From NCBI GenBank assembly GCA_964387645.1, contig CAYLYM010000001.1, positions 1 through 64,000 of the forward strand: a DNA stretch of 64,000 nucleotides, in the 5' to 3' direction. The notes beneath the pieces are model-generated. The model saw only the letters and a program-made list of their open reading frames with translations, was not told the DNA's origin and searched no databases. Origin of the DNA: CAYLYM01 sp964387645. GTDB lineage: Bacteria > Calditrichota > Calditrichia > RBG-13-44-9. The translations under genes and the position numbers were made by a program. Of this stretch, positions 56,088 to 64,000 are shown in pieces (within the stretch, counting starts at the first letter, position 1; each line of letters starts with the position of its first letter).

Positions 56088-57128
56088 ATGATTGATCTTC
56101 GCAGCGACACCGTCACAGTCCCTACACCGGAAATGCGGGAAGTCATGGCACGAGCCGAAGTTGGAGATGATGTTTTTGGAGAAGATCCTCTTGTCAATCG
56201 CCTTCAGGCAGAAATGGCTCATCTCACTGGAAAAGAAGCTGCGCTTTTCGTTCCCAGTGGAACCATGGGAAACCAGGTATGTATTAAAACCCATACTCAG
56301 CCAGGTGATGAGATCATCACTGAACGCAATTCCCACATATTCAATTACGAGTGTGGTTCCCCCGCTCTTCTCTCAAGTGTTCAGGTGATGCCGATTCAAG
56401 GAATTGACGGTCATTTCACTTTGGAGCAGTTAAAGGAAGTTATTCGACCGGATAACATTCATCACCCAACCACTCGCTTGATTTGTATTGAAAATACTCA
56501 CAACAGGGCAGGTGGAGCGATTTTTCCTCTTAAAGAGATTCAACGAATCTATGAATTTGCCCAGGAAAAACAATTAAAAATGCACTTAGACGGAGCGCGA
56601 TTATGGAACGCCTCTGTCGCTACCGGTATTCCAATTAAAGAATATTGTCGTTATTTCGATTCGATCTCGTTATGTTTTTCCAAAGGCTTGGGAGCTCCAG
56701 TAGGTTCAATTATTGTAGGTTCGCGGGAATTCATTAAGCGGGCCCGATATTTCAGAAAAGCCTTTGGTGGTGGCATGCGTCAGGCGGGAATTTTAGCCGC
56801 AGCGGCCTTATTTGCTGTCCAGAATAACCTCTCTGGTCTGGTTTATGACCATTTGCGGGCGCGATGCCTGGCCGAAGCTCTTGCTGAAATTCCAGGGATC
56901 GACATTAATCTCAAAGCCACCCAAACCAATATTGTCATTTTCGATGTTAAAAATACCGGCTTAACGGCACAAGAAGTCACCAATCAATTGGCAGAAAAAG
57001 GCATTCGGATGCTTGCTGTCTCCGGAACTCGGCTCCGCGCAGTAACACATTTCCAGGTATCCGATGCCGATATTAAGCAAACCATTAAAGCATTGAATGA
57101 AATTTTTAGATATAAAACTCATGAGTAA
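56088..57128 (+). CDS. ltaE: Low-specificity L-threonine aldolase
   Basis: This pyridoxal-phosphate enzyme splits L-threonine and L-allo-threonine to glycine and acetaldehyde. The 346-residue sequence begins with [20 protein letters not shown]. It has [24 protein letters not shown], the Asp of [10 protein letters not shown] and the cofactor Lys in [12 protein letters not shown]. The length is standard for the family. AGAAAG lies just before the ATG. Confidence 0.95.
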   Translation: MIDLRSDTVTVPTPEMREVMARAEVGDDVFGEDPLVNRLQAEMAHLTGKEAALFVPSGTMGNQVCIKTHTQPGDEIITERNSHIFNYECGSPALLSSVQVMPIQGIDGHFTLEQLKEVIRPDNIHHPTTRLICIENTHNRAGGAIFPLKEIQRIYEFAQEKQLKMHLDGARLWNASVATGIPIKEYCRYFDSISLCFSKGLGAPVGSIIVGSREFIKRARYFRKAFGGGMRQAGILAAAALFAVQNNLSGLVYDHLRARCLAEALAEIPGIDINLKATQTNIVIFDVKNTGLTAQEVTNQLAEKGIRMLAVSGTRLRAVTHFQVSDADIKQTIKALNEIFRYKTHE

Positions 57129-57261
57129 AACCAATTCGATATTATTTAACCTCTAAAACAATATGGGAAATTTTGGTGAGGATAAAATTCAATAATAATT
57201 TACAAGAACTAAAAAATTACTTTAATAAATTGTCTGAAATTAAATATTTAAATGAGCAAAA

Positions 57262-58597
57262 ATGAATATACTAATTATCGGGGCAGGTGAGGTTGGTTTT
57301 CACCTGGCGAAACGTCTTTCTGCAATAAAACATGATATTACCATATTAGAAAACGATCCCGAGCAAGCAAAACGCGCCGAAGAACAGTTGGATGCTATGG
57401 TGGTAGTTGGTTCTGGATCCAGTTACCATGATTTAAAAACAGCTAACCTGGAGCGCGCTGATATTTTAGCAGCCCTGAGCAATAATGATGAAGTGAACTT
57501 ACTTGCCTGTCGGATTGCACAAAAGCTCAATATTCCGGTTAAAATTGCCCGGGTAAGAAATCCCGAGTTTACTCTTCCGAATTTTGTTTTATCTCGGCAG
57601 GAACTCGGAGTGGACTATCTCATTCATCCTGAAAAAGAAACGGCTGAAGCCATCATCCGACTTATTCGGCAAAGCAGTGCTACCGATGTTATTGAATTTG
57701 CCGGCGGTAAAATTCAATTACTGGGTATTCGTCTGGAGAATGACTCTCCCATTTTACACAAACCCTTGAAAGAACTCTGGCAACAGTTCGGAAACTTCGC
57801 TGCAAGAATTGTTGCAATAAATCGTAAACAACGCACAATTATTCCTGGCGGTGAAGATGTACTCGTTGCCGGTGATCAGATTTTTATTACTTGTGAAAAG
57901 AAATTAATTCCACAGATAGTTAAGTTTACTGGTAAAGAAAATGTTTCCATACAGAATATCATGATCCTGGGAGGAGGATTAATTGGTCAGTTTGTCGCAC
58001 GAGAGTTGGAGAATGAACTGAATATAAAAATTATCGAAAGTAGCTCTGAAAAATCAGAACAAATTGCCAATATACTATCAAAAACTCTGGTCATTCATGG
58101 AGATGGCACGGATATGGATTTATTGGCGCTGGAAGGCATTATTGACATGGATGCCTTTATTGCCGTAACTGGCGATGATGAAACTAATATCATTTCCACT
58201 TTGATGGCCAGACATCTTCAGGTTCCCCGAACAATTGCCCTGGTCAATAAAACAGAATATTTGCCAATTACGCCTACAATCGGAATGGATGCCGTTGTAA
58301 GCAAAAAGCTACTTACCGTTAATGCTATTATGCGATTCATCCAACAAAGGACCCTGGAAAGTATTGGAACCATTCCCGGAGTAGATGCCGAGATTTTTGA
58401 AATTGTCCCTCATAGTGGTTCAAAAATCACCAAAAAACCACTCCATAAAATNNNNNNNNNNCTCGGCCATCGTGGGCGCCATTCGCCGGAATGATGATAT
58501 CATCATTCCCACTGGCAGTACCCAAATTTTACCTGGAGACAGAGTAGTCGTTTTCAGTTTATCACATGCTATGGAAGAAGTAGAAAAATTATTTTAA
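57262..58597 (+). CDS. trkA: Trk potassium uptake regulatory protein TrkA (interrupted by assembly gap)
   Basis: TrkA is the cytoplasmic nucleotide-binding subunit that gates the TrkH potassium channel. Two RCK repeats are visible: the first begins MNILIIGAGEVGFHLAKRL and the second IMILGGGLIGQFVARELE, each followed by a C-terminal ligand domain. Ten N at 58452-58461 break the last domain. The frame before the gap and the frame after it (SAIVGAIRRNDDIIIPTGST ending in VEKLF at 58597) differ, so the N number is not the true gap length. The apparent frameshift is an assembly artefact, not a mutation. trkH follows on the same strand after about 580 bases. Confidence 0.93.
58452..58461. other. 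Assembly gap (10 N)
   Basis: Ten unknown bases lie inside trkA. Joining the two flanking reading frames requires a missing length that is a multiple of three, so the true gap is not 10 bases. By comparison with other TrkA proteins roughly four to eight residues are missing. Confidence 0.97.
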
Positions 58598-58726
58598 ACC
58601 TGAAATGACACACTTTTGCTATTCACTTTTCGTTGGCTTGTCCCATTTTTTTGTATAAAAAACTACCAATTCTTTATTTTTCAAGCAGAAATCATCAGAA
58701 AACGATTTGGCAAACAACAGACTGGC

Positions 58727-58810
58727 GATCATTCTGAACCAGGTGAAGAATCTTTTGTTTTTTAGAAATTCAAAGATTTCCCATCCAATCTCTGGAGCTC
58801 GAAATGACAC
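58727..58810. repeat. Palindromic intergenic repeat, copy 1
   Basis: The outer arms GATCATTCTGAACC (58727-58740) and GCTCGAAATGACAC (58797-58810) are imperfect inverted copies. Inner arms GAAGAATCTTTTG and CAAAGATTTCCC are also complementary, so the whole 84 bases can fold into one long hairpin. This is the familiar dispersed element with a TGTCATTTCGAGC end seen in many draft genomes. Confidence 0.6.
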
Positions 58811-58818
58811 ATGGTTGG

Positions 58819-58916
58819 TAATTTCGAGCGTTAGCCCCGTCTGGCAGGCGCCAGCCAGAAAGAAATATTGAGTAGAAAAATTTCTTAACTCATAAATGTG
58901 GATTCTAAATGACAAC
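58819..58916. repeat. Palindromic intergenic repeat, copy 2
   Basis: It begins with AATTTCGAGCG, contains the near-perfect 18-base palindrome CTGGCAGGCGCCAGCCAG (58841-58858), and ends with AATTTCTTAACTC and TTCTAAATGACAA. Its ends resemble those of copy 1 and of the degenerate copy at 6784-6863. Confidence 0.5.
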
Positions 58917-59181
58917 TATAATAATTACTATTAATTAGATCAAATCATAATATACATTTCACACAACGGGTTTAATTAAATAATTATGTTTAGTCTTTTT
59001 CGGTGAATTTCGGTGTATTTGATGGCTAAAAAATAATTTACTATAAAGAACTTCGTTATGGTAAAATTATCTTTTTAAAAAAATAAACCTTTATTTGCAG
59101 AAAATAATTCAGCATAATTAATTTATATATCTCTAAGTTACAAAATGGGAAAATAACTAGATAAAAATACTTTTCTAATCA

Positions 59182-60624
59182 ATGCAATTTCAACTTGTCA
59201 TTCATATCCTGGGATTTTTACTAATTTTCTTGGCTGCTGCTTTACTCCTTCCCATACCTTTTTCACTCTACTACGGAGAAGGTGATTATATTTATTTTCT
59301 CATTTCAGCCGGGATAACATTTATCTCTGGTCTCCTTGCCTATAAACTAACTCGGATGAATAACGAGGTGCGGGCCAGAGAAGGATTCGCTATAGTTACC
59401 CTAGGATGGATATCCTTTACATTATTTGGGTGCTTACCTTTTTTAATTTCCGGATATATTCCATCAATTACTGATGCTTTTTTCGAAACCATGTCAGGCT
59501 TTACCACTACTGGAGCGACTATTCTAATAGATATTGAAAAACTTCCGCATGGAATTTTATTCTGGCGTAGCTTTACTCATTGGATGGGTGGAATGGGTAT
59601 CATTGTTCTTTCTCTGGCCATTTTGCCCTTTCTGGGTGTTGGCGGAATGCAGCTTTTCAAGGCCGAAGTTCCCGGTCCTGTTATAGATAAGCTTACTCCA
59701 AGAGTGACCAAGACCGCCAAGATATTATGGGGTGTCTATATTTTAATATCGGCTTTGGAAACTAGCCTGTTACTACTGGGCGGGATGAACCTCTTCGAAG
59801 CCCTCTGCCATACATTTGGCACTATGGCCACCGGTGGCTTTTCCACTAAAAATGCCAGTATCGGTCATTATAATAGCGCCTTCATCGATTATGTAATCAT
59901 TTTTTTCATGATAGCAGCAGGAACCAATTTTTCCCTCCATTATCGATTCCTTCGCAAAGAGTTTACGGTATATAGAAAAAATGAAGAGTTTCTTTTCTTT
60001 ATCAGTCTAATAGTTCTTGGCACGCTTATTATTGGTTATGACACACTCCTGCATCATTACTCAAATGTAGAATTATCTTTTCGGAAGACTTTATTTCAAG
60101 TAGTATCGATTCTCACCACTACTGGTTATGGAACAGCCGATTATGAACAGTGGGCCTTCAGTTCACAGTTTATCCTTTTTCTATTTATGTTTATCGGAGG
60201 ATGTGCAGGTAGTACTGGTGGTGGCATGAAAGTGATTCGACTTTATGTATTGATAAAATTTGTCCGAACCGAAATAAAACGTTTGCTCCATCCCAAGGCG
60301 GTTATACCCATAAGAGTAGGAAATACAGTTATTCCGCGAGAAATCGTTCTGAATGTTCTTGGATTTGCTGTTTTAATGATTCTTTTGTTTATTTTGGGAG
60401 TCATTTCAATGTCAGTTATCGGGCTAGATTTAGAATCTTCACTTGGCGCCGTAGCGGCAACACTGGGTAACATTGGCCCCGGTTTAGGAAGCGTAGGCCC
60501 CACAGACAACTATGCACACATTCCTGTTATCGGGAAATGGATTCTTACTTTTTTTATGTTGACAGGCCGCCTGGAAATTTTCACTGTTCTCATATTATTC
60601 GCTCCCTCATATTGGAAAAAATAA
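59182..60624 (+). CDS. trkH: Trk potassium uptake channel TrkH
   Basis: TrkH is the inner-membrane potassium-conducting subunit controlled by TrkA. The 480-residue protein has four pore-loop repeats, with selectivity-filter segments [33 protein letters not shown] and [11 protein letters not shown], and about ten membrane helices. [15 protein letters not shown] after the third repeat is diagnostic. Length is normal. It is in the same orientation as trkA but separated from it by a repeat-bearing interval. Confidence 0.95.
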   Translation: MQFQLVIHILGFLLIFLAAALLLPIPFSLYYGEGDYIYFLISAGITFISGLLAYKLTRMNNEVRAREGFAIVTLGWISFTLFGCLPFLISGYIPSITDAFFETMSGFTTTGATILIDIEKLPHGILFWRSFTHWMGGMGIIVLSLAILPFLGVGGMQLFKAEVPGPVIDKLTPRVTKTAKILWGVYILISALETSLLLLGGMNLFEALCHTFGTMATGGFSTKNASIGHYNSAFIDYVIIFFMIAAGTNFSLHYRFLRKEFTVYRKNEEFLFFISLIVLGTLIIGYDTLLHHYSNVELSFRKTLFQVVSILTTTGYGTADYEQWAFSSQFILFLFMFIGGCAGSTGGGMKVIRLYVLIKFVRTEIKRLLHPKAVIPIRVGNTVIPREIVLNVLGFAVLMILLFILGVISMSVIGLDLESSLGAVAATLGNIGPGLGSVGPTDNYAHIPVIGKWILTFFMLTGRLEIFTVLILFAPSYWKK

Positions 60625-61070
60625 CAAAGGATTTATGAAAACAAATTTTATTGGTTTTGGAACTATGGTAAATCGGTTTGCCGTATATTTAATAAAATAT
60701 CAATTTTTACTAATTTTTTTCATTCGAACATAAGAAAACGAAAAACTGCTTTTAGTGGATTGGAAAGGAAAGATTTTTCGGTTATTTATACCTTTTTATC
60801 CTAGAAAAGAATAATAAATTTTCTAATACTTTTGACATTTCCTTTACCTCAAGACTTAAGTTCAATTGAAAATATTAATCTTTATTAGGAATTCAGCAAT
60901 GTTTTGAATCAATCAATTTAAAAAAATTCTATTGAGCATAATCACTATTGTCATTTGACATTAAAAGATAACAATTGTTGAAAACAAAATTTAATTTTAT
61001 TTTTAACATTCAACTAAAGAAAATAGACTATTTTTTAGAATAATCTTAATAAAATAAAACATACACTTAT
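60625..61070. other. AT-rich intergenic region
   Basis: No coding frame, terminator hairpin or RNA gene is recognisable between trkH and the ABC ATPase gene. Confidence 0.5.
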
Positions 61071-62045
61071 ATGAGTAATGTAATTGTTTCAGCCAGAAAT
61101 TTAGTAAAACGTTTTCCGATTAAGAAGAAGTTATGGGGTAAACCGCAGAAATTTGTTCACGCGGTGAATGGAGTAGATTTAGATCTGGTTAAGGGACAAA
61201 CGATTGGACTGGTAGGTGAGTCAGGTTGTGGTAAAACCACCATCGGCCGATTAATTGTTGGATTGGACCAACCCAATCAAGGTACCATTTATTTCAATGG
61301 GAAAAAGTTTAGTGCATTTAATAAACAAGAAAAACGGCAATATGCCAGGCAAGTTCAAATCGTTTTTCAAAATCCTTATGCGGCACTAAATCCCAGACAA
61401 AGAATTTACCACATATTCCGAGAAGTTTTAAAAGTTCACCAGATTGTTTCAAAAAAAGATATTCCAAGTGAGATTCAGCGATTACTCAATTTAGTAGGTT
61501 TATCAGAAGATGCTATGTACCGCTATCCTTTTGAGTTTTCGGGTGGTCAACAACAGCGCATTTGTATTGCTCGAGCTCTGGCCGTTCGTCCTCAGGTTCT
61601 GGTTTGTGATGAACCGGTTTCTGCTCTGGATGTTTCAGTACAATCACAAGTACTAAAATTACTCAAACAACTGCAAAAACAATTCAATCTGACATATCTA
61701 TTTATTTCACACGATTTAAGTGTGATTTATCACATGTGTGATTATGTCTACATCATGTATTTGGGACAAATTATGGAAGAAGGAGAAGTTGAGGCAATCT
61801 TTTCTTCAGCTCGGCATCCCTACACACAAGCTTTACTAAGTGCCATCCCCGTTCCAGATCCAGAGACCAAACGCAAGCGCATTATTTTAGAGGGTGATGT
61901 ACCCGATCCAATAAATTTGCCAAAAGGATGCCCATTTTTTTCCCGATGTCCCAGCAAAATGCCCATCTGCCAGAAAGAAAAACCTCCCACAATAAACTTC
62001 TCTCCAATCCATCAAACTCGGTGTTGGCTTTATTGGGACAAATAG
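61071..62045 (+). CDS. Oligopeptide/dipeptide-type ABC transporter ATP-binding protein (OppF/DppF-like)
   Basis: This 324-residue ATPase normally works with a second ATPase, two permeases and a binding protein to import peptides or similar solutes. It has Walker A GLVGESGCGKTTIGR, a signature FSGGQQQRICIARAL, Walker B VLVCDEPVSALDVS and the switch His in FISHDLSVIYH. The oligopeptide-specific C-terminal Cys motif (CPFFSRCPSKMPIC) of this subfamily, associated with an iron-sulphur cluster in some members, is present. The other transporter genes are not next to it, which is unusual. Confidence 0.9.
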   Translation: MSNVIVSARNLVKRFPIKKKLWGKPQKFVHAVNGVDLDLVKGQTIGLVGESGCGKTTIGRLIVGLDQPNQGTIYFNGKKFSAFNKQEKRQYARQVQIVFQNPYAALNPRQRIYHIFREVLKVHQIVSKKDIPSEIQRLLNLVGLSEDAMYRYPFEFSGGQQQRICIARALAVRPQVLVCDEPVSALDVSVQSQVLKLLKQLQKQFNLTYLFISHDLSVIYHMCDYVYIMYLGQIMEEGEVEAIFSSARHPYTQALLSAIPVPDPETKRKRIILEGDVPDPINLPKGCPFFSRCPSKMPICQKEKPPTINFSPIHQTRCWLYWDK

Positions 62046-62386
62046 AAACGATAGGAGCAAGATCTACCATTGATACAAACTTAAATATCGAACGAAAAAT
62101 GATATGGAATAGACTTATTATTTGATCCCGACATTTTTATCTTTCAAAAGCTATCTTATTTTTAACCCAATCCCACCAGCCGAAAGTTAAATTCATGGAA
62201 AAACACTTTATTCCCATCTGATATCCCAAAACTACAAGACCTTGTGCCATTAACTGGATCAAAGGACTTTCTATATGTATAAAACCACTTAATAATAGGA
62301 TTGCCCGAATAATGCAGAACAATTCACTATCTACCCGGAGTTAAGACAATTTTTTCTGAACATTAATCTTTGAAATATAAACTTAT
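62046..62386. other. Intergenic region with a short possible remnant
   Basis: Between convergent genes, a minus-strand open stretch (62137-62322, TTG start, 61 codons) reads like a membrane segment followed by GWWDWVKNKIAF. There is no ribosome site, and an in-frame stop lies just before it. It may be a decayed gene end or chance. Nothing else is visible. Confidence 0.35.
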
Positions 62387-62863
62387 CTAAATTTGTTTAA
62401 AGAAAAATTTTAATGCTTCGGCCCCACTTAAAACGGCGAGGGTTACCGCAGTCCCTGCAATGATCACCCCAAATATATTGGCTATTAAAAATTTTCGAAA
62501 AGACATCCCCAATAGATAAGCTCCCAGAGCACCTGAATAAACACCGCTACCAGGCAAAGGAATTCCAATAAAAATGATCAAAAAATATTCACCGTACTTT
62601 TCTACTCCATTATGAATCTTTTGCCGAGTTTTTTCTACTTTCTTTTCCCAGAAGGTGTTCAAAAGAGGAATTTTCATTAACAGGTGAAAAATCCAATCGA
62701 TAATAAAGAAATAAATTATGCCGACAATGATATTTGATATAACACAAATAATCACGACCAAGTACCAGGGCAAATGTGCCGTTATTATACCATAAGGAAT
62801 ACTGGCCCGTAGTTCCAAAAATGGCAAAAACGTTATCCCTATCAGCTTAAGCACTTCTACCAT
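62387..62863 (-). CDS. Small multidrug-export family membrane protein (COG2426-like)
   Basis: The 158-residue protein has four to five membrane segments. The start FLPFLELRASIPYGI and the central IFIGIPLPGSGVYSGALGAYL are hallmarks of this family, which is annotated as putative small multidrug exporter, though transport has hardly been tested. The central part (about 65-92) is a charged cytoplasmic loop. It lies 118 bases downstream of pcm. Confidence 0.88.
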   Translation of the reverse strand: MVEVLKLIGITFLPFLELRASIPYGIITAHLPWYLVVIICVISNIIVGIIYFFIIDWIFHLLMKIPLLNTFWEKKVEKTRQKIHNGVEKYGEYFLIIFIGIPLPGSGVYSGALGAYLLGMSFRKFLIANIFGVIIAGTAVTLAVLSGAEALKFFFKQI

Positions 62864-62981
62864 CTCAAATCCTGATTTTTAATACGAAATTAGCTTCTTA
62901 TATTTTGTTTAATTTTACTTAATCAGAAAATTGATCATGAATAATAATGATCATTTGAAAAAAGAGAAATATCACCTTTCT

Positions 62982-63620
62982 TCAAAACCTTCTTTGTTTT
63001 TTTATAAGAGGGACAAAATGGACATCAGAAATAATTTCCCATCGAATTTTTCCATGCTCGTCTTTTCGAAATCTAGTTAGTTTTTGATTAAACTTTTTAC
63101 CCATTGGCATAATCAATATTCCTCCCGCAGCAAGTTGGTCAATCAATGGAGGAGGTATTTGCTCACTGTGGGCTGTTAAGATAATGCGATCGAAAGGCGC
63201 AAATTGTGGCCAACCTAAATGACCATCCCCAATTTTGACAGCGATACTATATAAACCCATTCTTTCGAATGCTGATCTGGCTTTAGCGGCTAATTCCGGT
63301 ATTCGTTCGATGCTATATACTTTTACTCCCATTTGTGCTAAAATTGCCGCCTGGTAGCCACTGCCCGTCCCAATCTCCAGCACTTTCTCATCTCCCGAAA
63401 TTTCCAATGCCTGTGTCATTAAAGCGACCGTAGTAGGATGGGAAATTGTTTGACCAAAACCGATCGGCAGGCTGCTTCCACGATAGGCCTTATATTCCAG
63501 AGCCTTTTCCACAAAAAAATGACGTGGGACCCGTAGCATAGCCTCAATTACGCCAGGATCCTTAATACCTGCTTCAATCACGTATTTTTGTACCATTTGT
63601 TTACGAAGTGTTGCATACAT
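62982..63620 (-). CDS. pcm: Protein-L-isoaspartate O-methyltransferase
   Basis: Pcm methylates isoaspartyl residues in aged proteins with S-adenosylmethionine and so starts their repair. The 212-residue sequence has VPRHFFV, the substrate-site GFGQTISHPTTVALM and the cofactor motif VLEIGTGSGYQAAILA, with normal length. It starts only 5 bases after the glycosyltransferase stop, suggesting cotranscription. Confidence 0.95.
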   Translation of the reverse strand: MYATLRKQMVQKYVIEAGIKDPGVIEAMLRVPRHFFVEKALEYKAYRGSSLPIGFGQTISHPTTVALMTQALEISGDEKVLEIGTGSGYQAAILAQMGVKVYSIERIPELAAKARSAFERMGLYSIAVKIGDGHLGWPQFAPFDRIILTAHSEQIPPPLIDQLAAGGILIMPMGKKFNQKLTRFRKDEHGKIRWEIISDVHFVPLIKKQRRF

Positions 63621-63625
63621 CTTAA

Positions 63626-64000
63626 TTATAAACGCTCCCGTATTATTCTTAGCATTAAAATAATAAAATTTAAAGTATCGGCTACATGATTAATAGAACT
63701 TTTTTGATTTGCATAAATGGTAGGTATGGGAACTGAAAGAATTTTAAATCCTTTCATTCCTGCACGCAATAACAATTCACTTTCTAAATGGAACCTATTC
63801 TCATCTAATTGAACTTGTTGCAAAACAGAAGATTCAATTAAGCGGAATCCACACTGGCTGTCTCGAACCAGCTGCCCGGTGGTGATTGAAATGATGAGAG
63901 AAGTAAGAGTATTCGAGAGAATACGATGGAAAGGCATAACGCCAAGATGGCGGACTCGATAACCAATAATGATATTTCCACCTTTCTTCAAATACATTTT
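63626..64000 (-). CDS. Family 2 glycosyltransferase, C-terminal part (cut by window end)
   Basis: The reading frame is open to the right edge of the window, so the N-terminal catalytic half is missing. The visible part (GYRVRHLGVMPFHRILSNTLTS, LVRDSQCGFRLIESSVL and FHLESELLLRAGMKGFKILSVPIPTIY) matches the second half of dolichol-phosphate-mannose-type GT2 enzymes, with the conserved D-x-Q-C-G-F-R segment. These transfer sugars from nucleotide donors to lipid carriers. The first visible Met need not be the start. Confidence 0.85.
   Translation of the reverse strand, partial: KMYLKKGGNIIIGYRVRHLGVMPFHRILSNTLTSLIISITTGQLVRDSQCGFRLIESSVLQQVQLDENRFHLESELLLRAGMKGFKILSVPIPTIYANQKSSINHVADTLNFIILMLRIIRERL

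Larger units (their letters stand above)
58598..59181. other. Intergenic region between trkA and trkH with repeats
   Basis: No gene is visible in this interval. It holds two degenerate palindromic repeats (58727-58810 and 58819-58916, listed separately) and, just after the trkA stop, a further TGAAATGACAC remnant. The right half (58920-59181) is AT-rich and probably carries the trkH promoter. Confidence 0.55.

Noticed and set aside
55857..56336. 159-codon minus-strand frame across the RsbW-like and threonine aldolase genes
   Set aside because: It is antisense to two recognisable genes and has no motifs of its own.
58385..58494. Apparent frameshift near the end of trkA
   Set aside because: It coincides with the ten N and is explained by a wrong gap length, not by a real mutation or programmed frameshifting.
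58619..58915. 98-codon minus-strand frame between trkA and trkH
   Set aside because: It runs through the palindromic repeats, and its peptide is what such repeats give when translated. No ribosome site was seen.
1..64000. CRISPR arrays, tRNA, rRNA and insertion sequences
   Set aside because: I scanned the intergenic regions for regular repeat-spacer series, tRNA arm patterns and transposase motifs and found none; the repeats seen are single palindromic elements.

Overview
The window is an AT-rich bacterial chromosome segment from a draft assembly: a run of ten N sits at 58452-58461. Three secreted proteins carry C-terminal sorting domains of the type IX secretion kind (two have the NYPNPFN motif). 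Together with a PorV-like barrel, a TonB-dependent receptor with an N-terminal carboxypeptidase-regulatory domain, an ExbB-ExbD-ExbD-TonB set and a single-chain pyruvate:ferredoxin oxidoreductase, they point to an anaerobic or facultative Gram-negative of the Fibrobacterota-Chlorobiota-Bacteroidota group, perhaps a Calditrichota/KSB1/Ignavibacteriota-like lineage. That placement is inference. No rRNA, tRNA, CRISPR array or intact mobile element was seen.

Layout. From about 3.6 to 37.6 kb all the recognised genes lie on the minus strand. (a) 0.3-4.5 kb: a penicillin-acylase family hydrolase, an unrecognised secreted protein and a YbgF-like TPR protein. (b) 4.6-13.9 kb: a cell-shape cluster read purN-purH-mreB-mreC-mreD-mrdA-rodA-lgt, so purine synthesis is placed directly upstream of the rod-elongation machinery. 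(c) 14.0-17.7 kb: a tightly overlapping operon of a TonB-family protein, a GlmU-like sugar nucleotidyltransferase, a ROK sugar kinase and an LD-carboxypeptidase. (d) 18.5-22.4 kb: a carboxy-terminal processing protease followed by exbB-exbD-exbD-tonB, ending in a clear terminator. (e) 22.4-26.1 kb: a metallopeptidase-like protein, pyruvoyl-dependent arginine decarboxylase and a GH57 glucanotransferase/amylase. (f) 26.5-30.6 kb: an MFS transporter, an amidase plus holin pair without any phage neighbours, and an aldo/keto-reductase-fold protein that has lost its catalytic residues. (g) 30.8-34.9 kb: nifJ and, beyond its terminator, the decayed C-terminal end of a dihydroorotate-dehydrogenase-like gene. 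(h) 35.4-37.6 kb: a NatAB-like ABC exporter.

After 38 kb both strands are used: an aldehyde dehydrogenase; a cold-shock protein with a strong promoter, a switch-like leader and a terminator; a DUF72 protein; a class III aminotransferase; and a secreted nuclease/phosphatase-family enzyme. At 44.2-55.1 kb a six-gene minus-strand operon encodes two large sorting-domain proteins, a lipoprotein, a TonB-dependent receptor, a PorV-like protein and a beta-propeller protein. It looks like a dedicated cell-surface system and is the best candidate here for an undescribed one. The last part holds an RsbW-like kinase, threonine aldolase, trkA (interrupted by the assembly gap), trkH, an orphan oligopeptide-type ABC ATPase, a small multidrug-export family protein, pcm and a glycosyltransferase cut by the window end. 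Degenerate palindromic repeats lie between trkA and trkH and between mrdA and rodA.
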